A DNA stretch of 64,000 bases from Parvularcula sp964219355 (GTDB lineage Bacteria > Pseudomonadota > Alphaproteobacteria > Caulobacterales > Parvularculaceae). The position numbers and the translations under genes were made by a program. Positions 34,026-43,742 of this stretch are shown one piece after another. The stretch's first letter is position 1, and the number at the start of each line of letters is the position of its first letter. Location: contig CAXPOZ010000005.1 of NCBI GenBank assembly GCA_964219355.1, positions 1 through 64,000 on the forward strand. Reading direction: 5' to 3'. The notes beneath the pieces are model-generated. The model was not told where the DNA came from, did not search any database, and saw nothing but the letters and a program-made list of their open reading frames with translations.

Positions 34026-34754
34026 TCAATCCTCAGATTTCGGTAATCTGTTCCGCATACGCTTTATCTCCGCCTCGTAGCGCCCCGAACGCAGGCGGAA
34101 GATCACAAGGAAGAGCCCCGACAGCGCAAAGACCAGCCCCGTGAGAGACGCAGTCTTCACCAGCGGATTATTGAAATCATGCCGCTCGCCATAATCCATG
34201 ATATGCAGCATCCAGAACGTATCATAGAGCCGCCAGACATTGTTGCGCCGGGCCGTGATCCGGCCATCCTCCGGCGAGACGTAGATCCGCGTGCCGTGCC
34301 GGTCATGGAGCTTCACCTGCCAGACCGGCAGGCTTCCCGCATAATCAAGCGGCGGGTCCGTTTCGATCAGGCGTGCCACAGCATCGGGGGCTTCACCCAT
34401 GTAATCATCCCGCGCAATCGACAGCGCAAGGTTCTCATCGATCACGACAGGCTCAAGGCTTGCCGCATCGAGAAGCAGCGTAGCCGCCCCCGCCTCAAGA
34501 TGAAGAACCGAACTCCCGCGAAACATCTTTAGGCGGATGACTTCCGGCTGGTGCTCTGCCAGCACCGGGGCAAGGTCGATCCTTGCATCCGCAAGGCTGA
34601 TCCGGTCGGGGATGTCAGGCACTGCCCGCGTCTCCCCCCTCACCTCTTCGATGGGAAACCAACTCATGATGACGCCGGACGCCATCCAGATAGCGACCTG
34701 CAGGCCGAGCAACAGCCCGGCCCACAGGTGAATGCGTGTGATTATCCGCTTCAT
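34026..34754 (-). CDS. PepSY-domain membrane protein
   Basis: 242 residues. N-terminal helix (IHLWAGLLLGLQVAIWMASGVIMSW), a periplasmic PepSY-like segment (ARDDYMGEAPDAVARL, VWQVKLHDRHGTRIYVSPEDG) and a C-terminal helix (ASLTGLVFALSGLFLVIF). Proteins of this shape are often found beside metal-uptake or reductase genes. It starts 11 bases after the outer-membrane-protein stop, in the same set as the DUF2946 gene. Confidence 0.75.
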   Translation of the reverse strand: MKRIITRIHLWAGLLLGLQVAIWMASGVIMSWFPIEEVRGETRAVPDIPDRISLADARIDLAPVLAEHQPEVIRLKMFRGSSVLHLEAGAATLLLDAASLEPVVIDENLALSIARDDYMGEAPDAVARLIETDPPLDYAGSLPVWQVKLHDRHGTRIYVSPEDGRITARRNNVWRLYDTFWMLHIMDYGERHDFNNPLVKTASLTGLVFALSGLFLVIFRLRSGRYEAEIKRMRNRLPKSED

Positions 34755-34765
34755 CAGAAACGGTC

Positions 34766-35827
34766 TCAGAAGGATTTCTGCCAGCCAAGCGTGGCCGTCC
34801 AGTCGGTCTCAAGCTGGGGGCCATTGAGGTCGCGGGAGACCGGGAACATGACTTCAAAGGCCAACCGGTGACCTTTGAGCGGTCCGTCCACGGCGTAAAG
34901 ATTGATGCCGGGGCCGACTTCGACTGTCTCGCCGCCCTGAAAGTCCGGGTTCGCCGTCTGGACGGGAGCCGAGATCATGGCATCGATGCCATCGACCTCG
35001 CCGATGCTCATCGCCGTACCACGAAGGGAGAAAGAGACGCGCGGATCGGGCGACCACGCGCCCCAGGCGGTCAGCTGATGCTTGTCACCGAGCGCATAGC
35101 CCTCATCATTCTCATCAAGGCGGATGACGCCCGAATACTGCACTCCGCCGCCAAAGCGCGCGTCATGCGTCTTGTTGGTGAAGGTCAGGGATGGCAGGAG
35201 ATCATAGGTGCCCGAGCCAAGCTGCATCGGATATGGCAGGCGCAGCTCCGGCATCGTGTTCATCGGTGAGAGCACCGTGTCTGTCTCATCGGTCGAACCG
35301 GTCGGCAGGGATAACCCGATCCCGCCATGGATCTGGGCGTGTTCCTCTTTCCAGATGCGGAACAGCGCCGTGACGGAAGTATCGCCAAAGCCGCTTGCCT
35401 CGGTCGTGAATTCGCCCAGCTCATTGGTGCCCATCCCGCCCTGGAAGGTCAGGTGGTCCATCTCTTTGGTAACATAATTCCCCATCACCATGAGCGTGAT
35501 ATTGTCCGTGGGCGCATACATCGCCCCGACCATATGCATGGTCATCTGCATCTCCAGCGGCACGACGCGAAGCGTCGGCGGCATGCCGAAACGGTTGGGG
35601 ATGGTGGTCGCGATCCGGGCCGGAGAGATACTGTCCGTGCCGATCCGGTTGCCTTCCATGTCCATGCGCATGGCGCGATAGGACAGCATCCACTCTCCCT
35701 TATTGTGGAGGTGGTCGCCCATCACACCGATGGGGCCATGATCAAGGGCGGAGGCGATATCGTCGGCAAGGGCGGACGAAATGGCGAGCGGGGCCACGCA
35801 AAGCGCGGCAAGACTGAGTTTGCGCAT
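34766..35827 (-). CDS. Outer-membrane barrel protein, Met-rich (phenol_MetA_deg/transporter-like)
   Basis: 353 residues. Signal peptide (residues 1-21, ISSALA then DD), then a beta-barrel pattern ending in LGWQKSF with a terminal Phe. Residues 47-132 contain 14 Met, including LEMQMTMHMVG, plus several His, reminiscent of copper-binding Met motifs. PYPMQLGSGTYDLLPSLTF recalls the family annotated transporter (PF13557-like) from memory. A 7-bp inverted repeat (35850-35856 with 35867-35873) lies in the short gap before it and overlaps the DUF2946 stop. Function unknown; a copper link is inferred. Confidence 0.6.
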   Translation of the reverse strand: MRKLSLAALCVAPLAISSALADDIASALDHGPIGVMGDHLHNKGEWMLSYRAMRMDMEGNRIGTDSISPARIATTIPNRFGMPPTLRVVPLEMQMTMHMVGAMYAPTDNITLMVMGNYVTKEMDHLTFQGGMGTNELGEFTTEASGFGDTSVTALFRIWKEEHAQIHGGIGLSLPTGSTDETDTVLSPMNTMPELRLPYPMQLGSGTYDLLPSLTFTNKTHDARFGGGVQYSGVIRLDENDEGYALGDKHQLTAWGAWSPDPRVSFSLRGTAMSIGEVDGIDAMISAPVQTANPDFQGGETVEVGPGINLYAVDGPLKGHRLAFEVMFPVSRDLNGPQLETDWTATLGWQKSF

Positions 35828-35869
35828 GGAAAAATCCTCTGTACTGCGACTGAAACGAAGAAAGTTGTT

Positions 35870-36244
35870 TCAGGCAGACAGAGGCGGTGCCCGCAGGCCG
35901 TGGATATGAACGGCGCGGGAGGCAGGCTGGTGCTGGGCGTCGATGGAGACAACGCGCAGCGGCGGCGCCCGCGGTTGTTGCGGCAGGGACCTTATCTCAT
36001 CGGGCATGGCGGCAGTGACAACGCAGAAGGCGCAATGCGGCCCGCCGGAATTCTCCCCGTCCTCGCCGGAATTGTCACAATAGCCGGATGTCAGCAGGAG
36101 GAGGAATTCGATCGGATCATCCGCCGCCGCGATCGCCTGTTCGAAACTGCCGGCAGGCGGCATGACAGGCATGGAGGCGCGCGCATTCCCCGCCAGAACC
36201 AGCGCAAGCATGGTCAGGACAAGGAGCAGCGCCTTTGGACGCAT
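35870..36244 (-). CDS. DUF2946-like exported protein
   Basis: About 124 residues from ATG 36244. Signal peptide (ALLLVLTMLALVLAGNARA), then the Cys/His-rich region SGYCDNSGEDGENSGGPHCAFCVVTA, matching the CAxC cluster of DUF2946. A His-rich end (AVHIHGLRAPP) follows. DUF2946 members often neighbour copper-related outer-membrane proteins, from memory. It begins the three-gene set with the Met-rich barrel and PepSY protein. Confidence 0.65.
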   Translation of the reverse strand: MRPKALLLVLTMLALVLAGNARASMPVMPPAGSFEQAIAAADDPIEFLLLLTSGYCDNSGEDGENSGGPHCAFCVVTAAMPDEIRSLPQQPRAPPLRVVSIDAQHQPASRAVHIHGLRAPPLSA

Positions 36245-36321
36245 CAGATGAGATGACAGATTGGTCACGGGGAGCAGCCCTAAGACAGCTCCCTCAGCGG
36301 TTCAATCGGCAAAATGTCCGC

Positions 36322-36828
36322 TCAGGCCGTGCCTGCCGTATCCGAGACCGCCGCATCAAGCGCTTCTTCGGCTGCCATGCCGCCCCAGATTGCGAAATTG
36401 AACGCAGGGTAGAAGCGCTCGAACGCATCCATCGCGCCGCGCAGAAGGATCTCCGCTTGGCAGTCATCAATCGACTGACCGACCGGCAGAACCGCGCTGT
36501 TGCGATAGACGATGCCGCCCTCTTCGACATTGAGGTCGAAATGGCCGAACCAGAGCCGCTCATTGACGAGGGCGAGGAGCTTATAGACTTCCGCCGCGCG
36601 GGCTTTCGGGACGCGCATCTCGAGCGGGGCACCGATCTGTAAAACCTGCGCTTCGGTGCGCCAGGCAAACCAGATCCCAACATCCCGCCACGAGCCATTG
36701 AGGTTCACATGCAGCTCAGTCTCATCGATCCGCTGGGCATCCATATCAGCCCGCCGCGCAAAGACCTCGAGGGTTTCAAGCGGGTCGATCGCGGTAAATT
36801 CTTCGATTGTCGTCGCACTTGCTGCCAT
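36322..36828 (-). CDS. YbjN-domain protein
   Basis: 168 residues from ATG 36828 (MAASATTIEEF); upstream in-frame codons are not protein-like. The YbjN/type III chaperone-like fold shows VNLNGSWRDVGIWFAWRTEAQVLQIG, LLALVNERLWFGHFDL and VYRNSAVLPVGQS. Function unknown, possibly a secretion or motility-related chaperone in the broader family. Near ubiK; the 164-base gap between them holds no ORF. Confidence 0.75.
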   Translation of the reverse strand: MAASATTIEEFTAIDPLETLEVFARRADMDAQRIDETELHVNLNGSWRDVGIWFAWRTEAQVLQIGAPLEMRVPKARAAEVYKLLALVNERLWFGHFDLNVEEGGIVYRNSAVLPVGQSIDDCQAEILLRGAMDAFERFYPAFNFAIWGGMAAEEALDAAVSDTAGTA

Positions 36829-36992
36829 CGGTCTGGCTCCACACATCGCAGGGGGGCGCCCTGCACTACAACATACAGAATTGACTCGGGCCCCGGGCCA
36901 AGCGCTCATCGCTGATGTGAAAAAGTTCACAGGCATTACGGGGCTTTAGCCCGGCTCCCAGCTTCCGGGCGTTATAGTATCCGATAACGGTT

Positions 36993-37235
36993 CTAGGCGT
37001 TCTTCTTGAGAGCGTCCAACTCGGCACGCAGTGCCTCGACCTCATCAAGCGCCTTGATCGCCATCTCGCGAACCGCCTCGAATTCCTCGCGGGGGACGAG
37101 GTCCTGATCGGCGAGGAAGCGCTGCATCCCCGAATGCATCACGGTTTCCGCCTCTTTGCGGACGCCATCCGCCATGCCGGCCGCTTCAGAGACCGCACGG
37201 GCAAAACCGTCGAGAACAGGATTTTTCGTCTGCAT
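36993..37235 (-). CDS. ubiK: UbiK-family accessory factor (BMFP domain)
   Basis: 80 residues. MQTKNPVLDGFARAVSEAAG leads into a helical region and a C-terminal coiled coil (REEFEAVREMAIKALDEVEALRAELDALKKN, heptad-like, cited in parts). YqiC/UbiK members help assemble aerobic ubiquinone synthesis complexes. Divergent from lgt across 129 bases that probably hold both promoters. Confidence 0.85.
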   Translation of the reverse strand: MQTKNPVLDGFARAVSEAAGMADGVRKEAETVMHSGMQRFLADQDLVPREEFEAVREMAIKALDEVEALRAELDALKKNA

Positions 37236-37364
37236 GGGAAGGCTCCAAACTTACTCACACCCCTCATGAAATAAGTATCATGGGAATGGATCACACCTTT
37301 TGCTCTTTCAGCGCTGCACGGTAAAGGGGCGGGGCTACGCGACAGTCATCAACCAAGGCCGCCA

Positions 37365-38270
37365 ATGCCCTATCCCGAGATTGATCCCGTCTTCATTGGC
37401 CTGGGGCCTTTCCAGATCCGCTGGTATGCGCTGGCCTATATCGCCGGCATCGTTCTGGGCTGGTACTATTTGACGCGCCTTCTGCAACAGCCCGAGCGCT
37501 GGAAGGGACCGAGTGCGGTCCAGACCGAACCGCCTATCAACAAGACCCAGCTGGATGATGTCCTCTTCTTCGTCACCCTCGGGATCATTCTGGGCGGCAG
37601 GCTGGGCTTTGTCCTCTTCTACCGGCCAGAGATGATGTGGAAGCCGTTCTCTGAATGGCCGCGCGTCTTTAGCAGCATTCCGGTGTGGGAGCCGCTGGCG
37701 ATCTGGACGGGCGGCATGTCGTTTCATGGGGGCCTAATCGGGGTCGCGCTCGCGACGCTCTATTTCTCCCGCAAACACAAGATCAATCCGTTCGCCCTCG
37801 GCGATCTTTTTGCCTGCGCAGCACCCATCGGGCTCTTCTTTGGGCGGATCGCGAACTTCATCAATGGTGAGCTTTATGGCCGCCCATGGGATGGTCCCTG
37901 GGCAGTCAAATTCCCTTCCTATTATGACGATCAGACGGATTCGTGGGTCTACTCACAGGACGCTGTGCCTCGGCACCCCAGCCAGCTTTATGAAGCGTTC
38001 CTGGAAGGCATTGTCCTCTTCATCCTGATACGGATTGCGGTCACCCGTTTTGCGGTCTTACGTCTGCCAGGCATGGCGACCGGCCTTTTTGTGGCAGGCT
38101 ATGGTCTCGCCCGGTTCTTCGTCGAATTCTTCCGCGAGCCGGATGATTATAAATTCGCCGGCCCCTTGGGCTTTCTCACCCGCGGCATGATGCTGTCCCT
38201 GCCGATGGTAGCGCTTGGCATCTGGCTCGTCTGGCGGGCATGGAATCAGCGCAAGCTAGCCGCCGCATGA
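37365..38270 (+). CDS. lgt: Prolipoprotein diacylglyceryl transferase
   Basis: Inner-membrane enzyme that transfers diacylglycerol to lipoprotein Cys. 301 residues and about seven membrane segments. Motifs: GGMSFHGGLIGV (catalytic His region), FGRIANFINGELYGRP (Lgt signature) and VPRHPSQLYEA. First gene of the lgt-midA-pgeF operon. Confidence 0.96.
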   Translation: MPYPEIDPVFIGLGPFQIRWYALAYIAGIVLGWYYLTRLLQQPERWKGPSAVQTEPPINKTQLDDVLFFVTLGIILGGRLGFVLFYRPEMMWKPFSEWPRVFSSIPVWEPLAIWTGGMSFHGGLIGVALATLYFSRKHKINPFALGDLFACAAPIGLFFGRIANFINGELYGRPWDGPWAVKFPSYYDDQTDSWVYSQDAVPRHPSQLYEAFLEGIVLFILIRIAVTRFAVLRLPGMATGLFVAGYGLARFFVEFFREPDDYKFAGPLGFLTRGMMLSLPMVALGIWLVWRAWNQRKLAAA

Positions 38271-39391
38271 CCATCAAGACCGAACCGAAATCAGACATCC
38301 CCCCGACCCCGCTCGCTGAGCGGCTTCTCCAGTTAATCTCCGATCACGGGCCGATCACGGTCGGGGATTTCCTCGCCGATGCGCTCAGCCATCCCCAGCA
38401 TGGCTATTACTCGACGCGCGATCCCTTCGGCACGCAGGGCGATTTCACAACCGCGCCGGAGATCAGCCAGATTTTCGGGGAGCTGATCGGCGCATGGCTG
38501 ATTGAATCATGGGAAGCGATCGGCGCGCCCTCGATCTTCCAGCTTGTCGAGTTCGGCCCCGGTCGCGGCACGCTGATGAAGGACATCCTCCGGGTCGGCC
38601 AGCTTCGCCCGAAATTCCTCGAAGCCGCTCGCATCACCATGATCGAGAATTCAGGCCGGCTGCGTCATGCTCAGCAGCGCGCGCTGGCCGAAGCCCATCC
38701 GCATATCGTCTGGCGGACTAGCCTCGATGACATCCCGAACGGCCCGCTGCTGGTTGTTGCCAATGAGTTCTTTGACTGCCTGCCGATCCGGCAATTCGTC
38801 AAAGTCGACCTTGAGGGCGATCATCCGTGGCGGGAGCGCCTTGTCGGCAAGAATGAGGATGAAAGCGGCTTTGCCTTTGAACTCTCAGAAGCCGCCTACC
38901 CCGATCCGGCTGGCGCCCCCTCTCCGGCCCCGGTCGAGGCGATCTTTGAAAGCTCTGACATCTCACGGCGACTTGTCGAAGACCTCAGCGATCGTCTTTT
39001 CCAGAATAAGGGCCGGGTGCTGATCATTGATTACGGCCATGGCCGCTCAGGTTTTGGCGATACGTTCCAGGCGGTCAAACGTCATGAATATTGCCACCCG
39101 CTGGAGACGCCGGGCGAGGTTGATATCACCGCCCATGTCGATTTTGCCGCCCTTGCCCGAGCTGGACGCAGCGCAGGCGCGCGCGTTGATGGCCCCGTGC
39201 GGCAGGGTGATTTCCTCAACCGGCTTGGCTTCACGAACCGGCTTGATGTGCTGGCACGCGCCGCAGGAGATGAGGCTGAAAATCTCGTGACCGGCGCCCG
39301 CCGCCTGATCCATCCCGAAGAGATGGGCGAGCTCTTCAAAGTGCTCTGCCTCTCCTCGCCGGGCATGGCTGAGCCTGCCGGATTTTCGTGA
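38267..39391 (+). CDS. MidA/NDUFAF7-family SAM-dependent methyltransferase
   Basis: 374 residues from ATG 38267, which overlaps the lgt stop by ATGA. LVEFGPGRGTLMKDILR is the SAM loop. VVANEFFDCLPIRQF and LIIDYGHG match COG1565. The mitochondrial homologue methylates NDUFS2 of complex I. Bacterial substrates are less clear. Also overlaps pgeF by GTGA. Confidence 0.9.
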   Translation: MTIKTEPKSDIPPTPLAERLLQLISDHGPITVGDFLADALSHPQHGYYSTRDPFGTQGDFTTAPEISQIFGELIGAWLIESWEAIGAPSIFQLVEFGPGRGTLMKDILRVGQLRPKFLEAARITMIENSGRLRHAQQRALAEAHPHIVWRTSLDDIPNGPLLVVANEFFDCLPIRQFVKVDLEGDHPWRERLVGKNEDESGFAFELSEAAYPDPAGAPSPAPVEAIFESSDISRRLVEDLSDRLFQNKGRVLIIDYGHGRSGFGDTFQAVKRHEYCHPLETPGEVDITAHVDFAALARAGRSAGARVDGPVRQGDFLNRLGFTNRLDVLARAAGDEAENLVTGARRLIHPEEMGELFKVLCLSSPGMAEPAGFS

Positions 39392-40149
39392 GCCTGCCAG
39401 CCCGCACCTCTCCGCTACTCGGCCAGATCCCGCATGGCTTTTACGGCCGGGCGGGCGGCGTCAGTGAAGGCATTTATGCAGGTCTGAATGCCGGACCCGG
39501 CTCCGGTGATGATCCTGCCGCCGTGGCCGAGAACCGGAACCGCATTCGCGACCATCTAGGAGCGGAGCATCTGGTCACCGGTTATCAGACACATTCCGCC
39601 GTCGCAGCCTTCCTTGATGAGACGCCCACGGAACAGGTCCGCGCCGACGCACTGGTCACCGCCACGCCGGGCCTTGCCATCGGCGTTCTTGCCGCCGATT
39701 GCGTGCCGGTTCTTTTCGCTGGGAAGGGCCTCATCGGCGCGGCCCATGCCGGATGGCGCGGCAGCCTCGACGGCATCCTTGAAGCAACTATCGCCCTGAT
39801 GGCCGAAAAAGGCGCGGGGGCCGATAGCCTCTCGGCTGCCATTGGTCCCTGCCTGCGGGCGCCTGCTTTCGAGGTCGGCGACGACCTTATCGATGAGGTG
39901 ACGGTCAAATATCCGGTAGCGGAGCGTTTCTTCTCCCCCGGGGAGCGCCCCGGCAAATCTATCTATGATCATGTCAGCTTCGTGCGCTGGCGGCTCACCG
40001 AATCAGGCATCGACGAAGCCCGAATCGGGGACACTGGCGGCTGCACGCTGACAGCGCCCCAGGACTGGTTCAGCTACCGGGCATCGCGTGCCAATGGCGA
40101 TGCAGATTATGGCCGGAACATCTCAGTGATAGCGCTATCTACAGGTTGA
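39388..40149 (+). CDS. pgeF: Peptidoglycan editing factor / multicopper-oxidase-like (PgeF, YfiH)
   Basis: 253 residues. YQTHSA, LAADCVPVLFAG and GAAHAGWRGSLDGI supply the His-Cys-His metal site of the laccase-domain (DUF152) family. Members show purine nucleoside phosphorylase/deaminase activity or remove L-Ser-containing peptides from peptidoglycan. GTG start. Position after lgt and midA is common in alphaproteobacteria. Confidence 0.9.
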   Translation: MSLPARTSPLLGQIPHGFYGRAGGVSEGIYAGLNAGPGSGDDPAAVAENRNRIRDHLGAEHLVTGYQTHSAVAAFLDETPTEQVRADALVTATPGLAIGVLAADCVPVLFAGKGLIGAAHAGWRGSLDGILEATIALMAEKGAGADSLSAAIGPCLRAPAFEVGDDLIDEVTVKYPVAERFFSPGERPGKSIYDHVSFVRWRLTESGIDEARIGDTGGCTLTAPQDWFSYRASRANGDADYGRNISVIALSTG

Positions 40150-40209
40150 AATTCTGTCATACTATCTTCACAGAGACGCCGTCGCCCCCTGCCAGAGGAC
40201 CCCTGCGCC

Positions 40210-41154
40210 ATGAAACTCCTAGCCGGTAACGCGAACCCCAAGCTCGCCGAGGCCATCGGCCAGCGTCTCGACACCCCGCTCGCAAAAGCGCTGGTCCAGC
40301 GTTTCGCCGACAGTGAAGTCCGGGTTGAGATTTCCGAGAACGTCCGTGGTGAGGATGTCTTTGTCATCCAGTCGACCTCACATCCGGCGAATGACCATCT
40401 GATGGAACTGCTGATCATGATCGATGCGCTCTCCCGCGCGTCGGCCAGCCGGATCACCGCCGTCATCCCTTATTTCGGCTATGCTCGTCAGGACCGCAAA
40501 GCCGGTCCCCGCACCCCGATCTCTGCCAAGCTGATCGCTAATCTGATCACCACCGCTGGGGCCGACCGCGTGCTGACGATCGACCTTCACGCCGGACAGG
40601 TTCAGGGCTTTTTCGATATCCCGACAGACAACCTCTATGCCGTCAAGGTCATGGAAGAGGCGATCCGCCGTCACCATGCTGAGGAGATCGACCAGATCAC
40701 TGTCGTCTCGCCGGATGTCGGCGGGGTTGTCCGGGCACGGACACTTTCCTCGCGGCTCGACAATGCCGATCTTGCCATTGTCGACAAACGCCGTCCCGCG
40801 CCGGGCGAAGCGGAAGTCATGAACATTATCGGCAGCGTCGATGGCAAGCATTGCGTCCTCTTCGACGATATCGTCGATTCAGGTGGGACGCTGGTCAAAG
40901 CCGCCGACGCACTGGTCGCCAAGGGCGCAAAAAGCGTCTCGGCCTATGTCAGCCATGGCGTGCTCTCCGGCGATGCCATCTCTCGCGTGCAGAATGCCGA
41001 GAACCTGACCCGGCTCGTCGTCACTGACTCGATTGGCAACGAGGCCGGCAAGGCAGGCGCGGACAAGATCGAAACGGTTAAAGTTGATCTCCTCCTCGCT
41101 GAAGCAATCCGCCGGATTGCCAATGAGGAATCGGTCTCAAGCCTGTTTGACTGA
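40210..41154 (+). CDS. prs: Ribose-phosphate pyrophosphokinase
   Basis: Makes PRPP for purines, pyrimidines, His and Trp. 314 residues. Seen: FADSEVRVEI, IPYFGYARQDRKAGPRTPI, TIDLHAGQ, VDKRRPAPGE and the PRPP loop VLFDDIVDSGGTLVKA. It follows pgeF by 60 bases and overlaps the convergent desaturase gene by 18. Confidence 0.97.
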   Translation: MKLLAGNANPKLAEAIGQRLDTPLAKALVQRFADSEVRVEISENVRGEDVFVIQSTSHPANDHLMELLIMIDALSRASASRITAVIPYFGYARQDRKAGPRTPISAKLIANLITTAGADRVLTIDLHAGQVQGFFDIPTDNLYAVKVMEEAIRRHHAEEIDQITVVSPDVGGVVRARTLSSRLDNADLAIVDKRRPAPGEAEVMNIIGSVDGKHCVLFDDIVDSGGTLVKAADALVAKGAKSVSAYVSHGVLSGDAISRVQNAENLTRLVVTDSIGNEAGKAGADKIETVKVDLLLAEAIRRIANEESVSSLFD

Positions 41155-41940
41155 TCCGGCCCTCACCGGCACCGCCATCGGATCACCGGACATATCGTCC
41201 GTGCCCATCACCTTGTCCCAGAAGCGGAAATAGAGCCCGTAATTGCGGGCAAACCGCGTGTGGTGAAGATTGTGGTGCCGTGCGGTGATCAAATGCCGCC
41301 CAATCGGCCCATCAAGGAACGCCTTAGGCCAGATCTCCCAGCCCGTATGATTGGCGACCGAATTGAAGGTCATGATCATCAAGAGGACGAGGAACGCCCC
41401 GATATGCATCGGGATGATAAAGGCCAGCGCCGGGATGAACCAGGCTGAGAGGATCGCCTCCCACGGGCTGAAACAAAAAGCCGCCCAGGATGTCGGCTGT
41501 TTGGAGACATGATGCGTCCGGTGGGTCGCGGCATAAAGCGCGGGGTGATGCATCATCCGGTGCGTCCAGTAGAAATAGGCATCATGCAGGACGAGATAGA
41601 TCAGGACACTGATCGGCATCCACAGGATATCCCCGACACTGCTGATCGAATTATAAAGAGCTGTGCCGCCCCGTTTCCATTCGTCAATCAGGTAAGCTGC
41701 CGGCAGGGCATAGATAACGGAGACGCCCATCGAGGTCCGCGCCTCGCGCCACACTGTCTTCATGGTCGGCCGTTGCCGCGCCAGCCTTGTGCCCGCCACT
41801 TTTCCTTCGGGCCTTCCCCAGATCGCGCCATGGAAAATGCCAGAGACGATGACATAACGTACCCAGATGATCGCCAGCATGGCGACATAGGAGAAGGCAA
41901 ATCCGCCCCAGCTCCAGCTCCAGCTCTGGGCATCCGCCAT
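41137..41940 (-). CDS. Sterol desaturase / fatty-acid hydroxylase family membrane protein
   Basis: 267 residues with several hydrophobic segments and the di-iron His boxes HDAYFYWTHRMMHH, HRTHHVSKQ and HHNLHHTRF. Acts on a lipid (sterol, carotenoid or fatty acid); substrate unknown. Its start overlaps the antiporter stop by one base (TGATG). C-terminal VRAGSVKQA is poorly conserved. Confidence 0.87.
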   Translation of the reverse strand: MADAQSWSWSWGGFAFSYVAMLAIIWVRYVIVSGIFHGAIWGRPEGKVAGTRLARQRPTMKTVWREARTSMGVSVIYALPAAYLIDEWKRGGTALYNSISSVGDILWMPISVLIYLVLHDAYFYWTHRMMHHPALYAATHRTHHVSKQPTSWAAFCFSPWEAILSAWFIPALAFIIPMHIGAFLVLLMIMTFNSVANHTGWEIWPKAFLDGPIGRHLITARHHNLHHTRFARNYGLYFRFWDKVMGTDDMSGDPMAVPVRAGSVKQA

Positions 41941-43712
41941 CAGGACTCCCCCTCTTCGACCGCTTCGAAGGGCTTTCTCATGACTTCCTTCTTGGCATAA
42001 ATGCCTTCGGCTTTTTGCGCGAGAATGCGGTCCCGGTCACGCTCTCTGAACTCCGCCATGATGTCATCAATGGTGGAATCGGAAAAATCGAGGAACTGGA
42101 GGGTCTGCCGCGCCAGCATCAGGGAGCTTTCAAACAGCTCCCTCACCCCGTAATCGGTTTTCACATCCATCATCTCGATTTCATGTAAGCGATCAAACAG
42201 CCGCACGAGAATGCGCACATTGGGGCAGCGCTCCCGGATCGCTTCGACTATCGGTTTCAGCCGCTCCCTTGCATTCAGGGTAAAGATGATTGCATCAACA
42301 TCAAGCGCACCCGCCTGCACCAGCAGGTTCACATTTGTGCCGTCACCGAAATAGACCTTGTTTCCGAAATCCGCCGCCGCGCGGATCCGTCTTGGATCTG
42401 AATCAATCGCGATGGTCTCGACATTCGAGGAAAGCAGGATCTGGTTCACCAGTTGGCCCATCCGCCCATAGCCAACGACCAGCACCCGGCCGCGCACATC
42501 GGACAGGTCTTCTGATTCCTGCACCCCTTCGCGTTTCGGCATCGTCGCCCGGTTGACGGCGATCACCAGCATCGGCGTTGCGATCATCGACAGTGTGACG
42601 ATGGCGGAAAGAATGGTCGCCATTTCGGAAGTCAGGATCTCCCGCCCAACAGAGAGCGAGAAGACGACGAACCCAAATTCACCGCCCTGCGACAGGATCA
42701 CCGCCGCCCGCGACGCAGTCCGCAGCTTGGCCCCGAAGATCAGCGCCAGAACGAACAGGATCGCGGATTTCAGGACGATCAGGCCGACCGCAGCAGCAAG
42801 AACGATCTGCCAATTCGCAAAAACGATATCGAGATCGACCTGCATCCCGACGCCAATAAAGAAGAGGCCAAGAAAGACCTCGCGGAAGGGCTCGATGTCG
42901 GATTCGATCTGATGACGGAACGTGCTTTCGGCAAGGACGACACCGGCAAGGAATGCACCCAGCGCCATGGAAAGCCCCGCCCAGTCAACGATCAGCGCCG
43001 TGCCCGCGACCGTACAGAGAGCCGCCGCGGTGAACGCTTCGCGTGAGCCAGATCGGGCGACCATCTGGAAGACAAAATCGACGACATATTTCGAGATCAC
43101 GATGACCGCGATCAACGCGAGGACGGCGAGCGCCATATCCTCGAACCCGAAAGCCATCCCTTCCCCATCACCATTCATCCGTGCGGCAACGACTGGGATT
43201 GCAGCGAGGAGCGGGATGACCGCCATGTCCTGGAAGAGAAGGACCGAGAAGGCCTTCACCCCATAGCCGGTGTTCATCTCCCGGCGCTCTTCCAGCAGGC
43301 TGAGCGCAAAGGCCGTCGACGAACAGGCAAGCGCAAAACCGATGATCAACGAGGGGCCAGGCGCAAACAGTCCTGCGAAATGAAGCCCGCCTGCGATGAC
43401 GAGGCCGGTCACGGTCATCTGGCTGAGGCCAAGCCCGAAGATGGTCGTCCGTAATGACCATAATCGTCCGAAACTCAGCTCAAGGCCGATCACGAAGAGG
43501 AAGAGGACAACGCCCAGCTCGGCGACGTGAAAGACGCCCTCTTCCTGATGCAGGAGGCCGAAACCGGATGGGCCAAGCAGGATACCGGCGGCAAGAAAAC
43601 CCAGCACGGTGCCGAGCTTGAGTTTACGGAACAGCGGCACGGCCACAGCCGTCGCGCCGAGGTAAATCGCAGCCTGAAACAGGAATTCGTTTTCAGTTCC
43701 GGTAGCCGCCAA
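41940..43712 (-). CDS. CPA2 cation:proton antiporter (Kef/YbaL type)
   Basis: 590 residues: about 12 membrane segments (GFLAAGILLGPSGFGLL, the ELGVVLFLFVIGLELS block, GLFFIGVGMQVD), then a cytosolic TrkA-N Rossmann domain (GRVLVVGYGRMGQLVNQIL at ~405-425) and a C-terminal helical tail. Probably K+/H+ exchange regulated by nucleotide. Lies directly downstream of aroA on the same strand, in a place often held by cmk-rpsA in other genomes. Confidence 0.93.
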   Translation of the reverse strand: MAATGTENEFLFQAAIYLGATAVAVPLFRKLKLGTVLGFLAAGILLGPSGFGLLHQEEGVFHVAELGVVLFLFVIGLELSFGRLWSLRTTIFGLGLSQMTVTGLVIAGGLHFAGLFAPGPSLIIGFALACSSTAFALSLLEERREMNTGYGVKAFSVLLFQDMAVIPLLAAIPVVAARMNGDGEGMAFGFEDMALAVLALIAVIVISKYVVDFVFQMVARSGSREAFTAAALCTVAGTALIVDWAGLSMALGAFLAGVVLAESTFRHQIESDIEPFREVFLGLFFIGVGMQVDLDIVFANWQIVLAAAVGLIVLKSAILFVLALIFGAKLRTASRAAVILSQGGEFGFVVFSLSVGREILTSEMATILSAIVTLSMIATPMLVIAVNRATMPKREGVQESEDLSDVRGRVLVVGYGRMGQLVNQILLSSNVETIAIDSDPRRIRAAADFGNKVYFGDGTNVNLLVQAGALDVDAIIFTLNARERLKPIVEAIRERCPNVRILVRLFDRLHEIEMMDVKTDYGVRELFESSLMLARQTLQFLDFSDSTIDDIMAEFRERDRDRILAQKAEGIYAKKEVMRKPFEAVEEGES

Positions 43713-43742
43713 GATATCCCCCTTGTTCAGATTGGGGCTATC

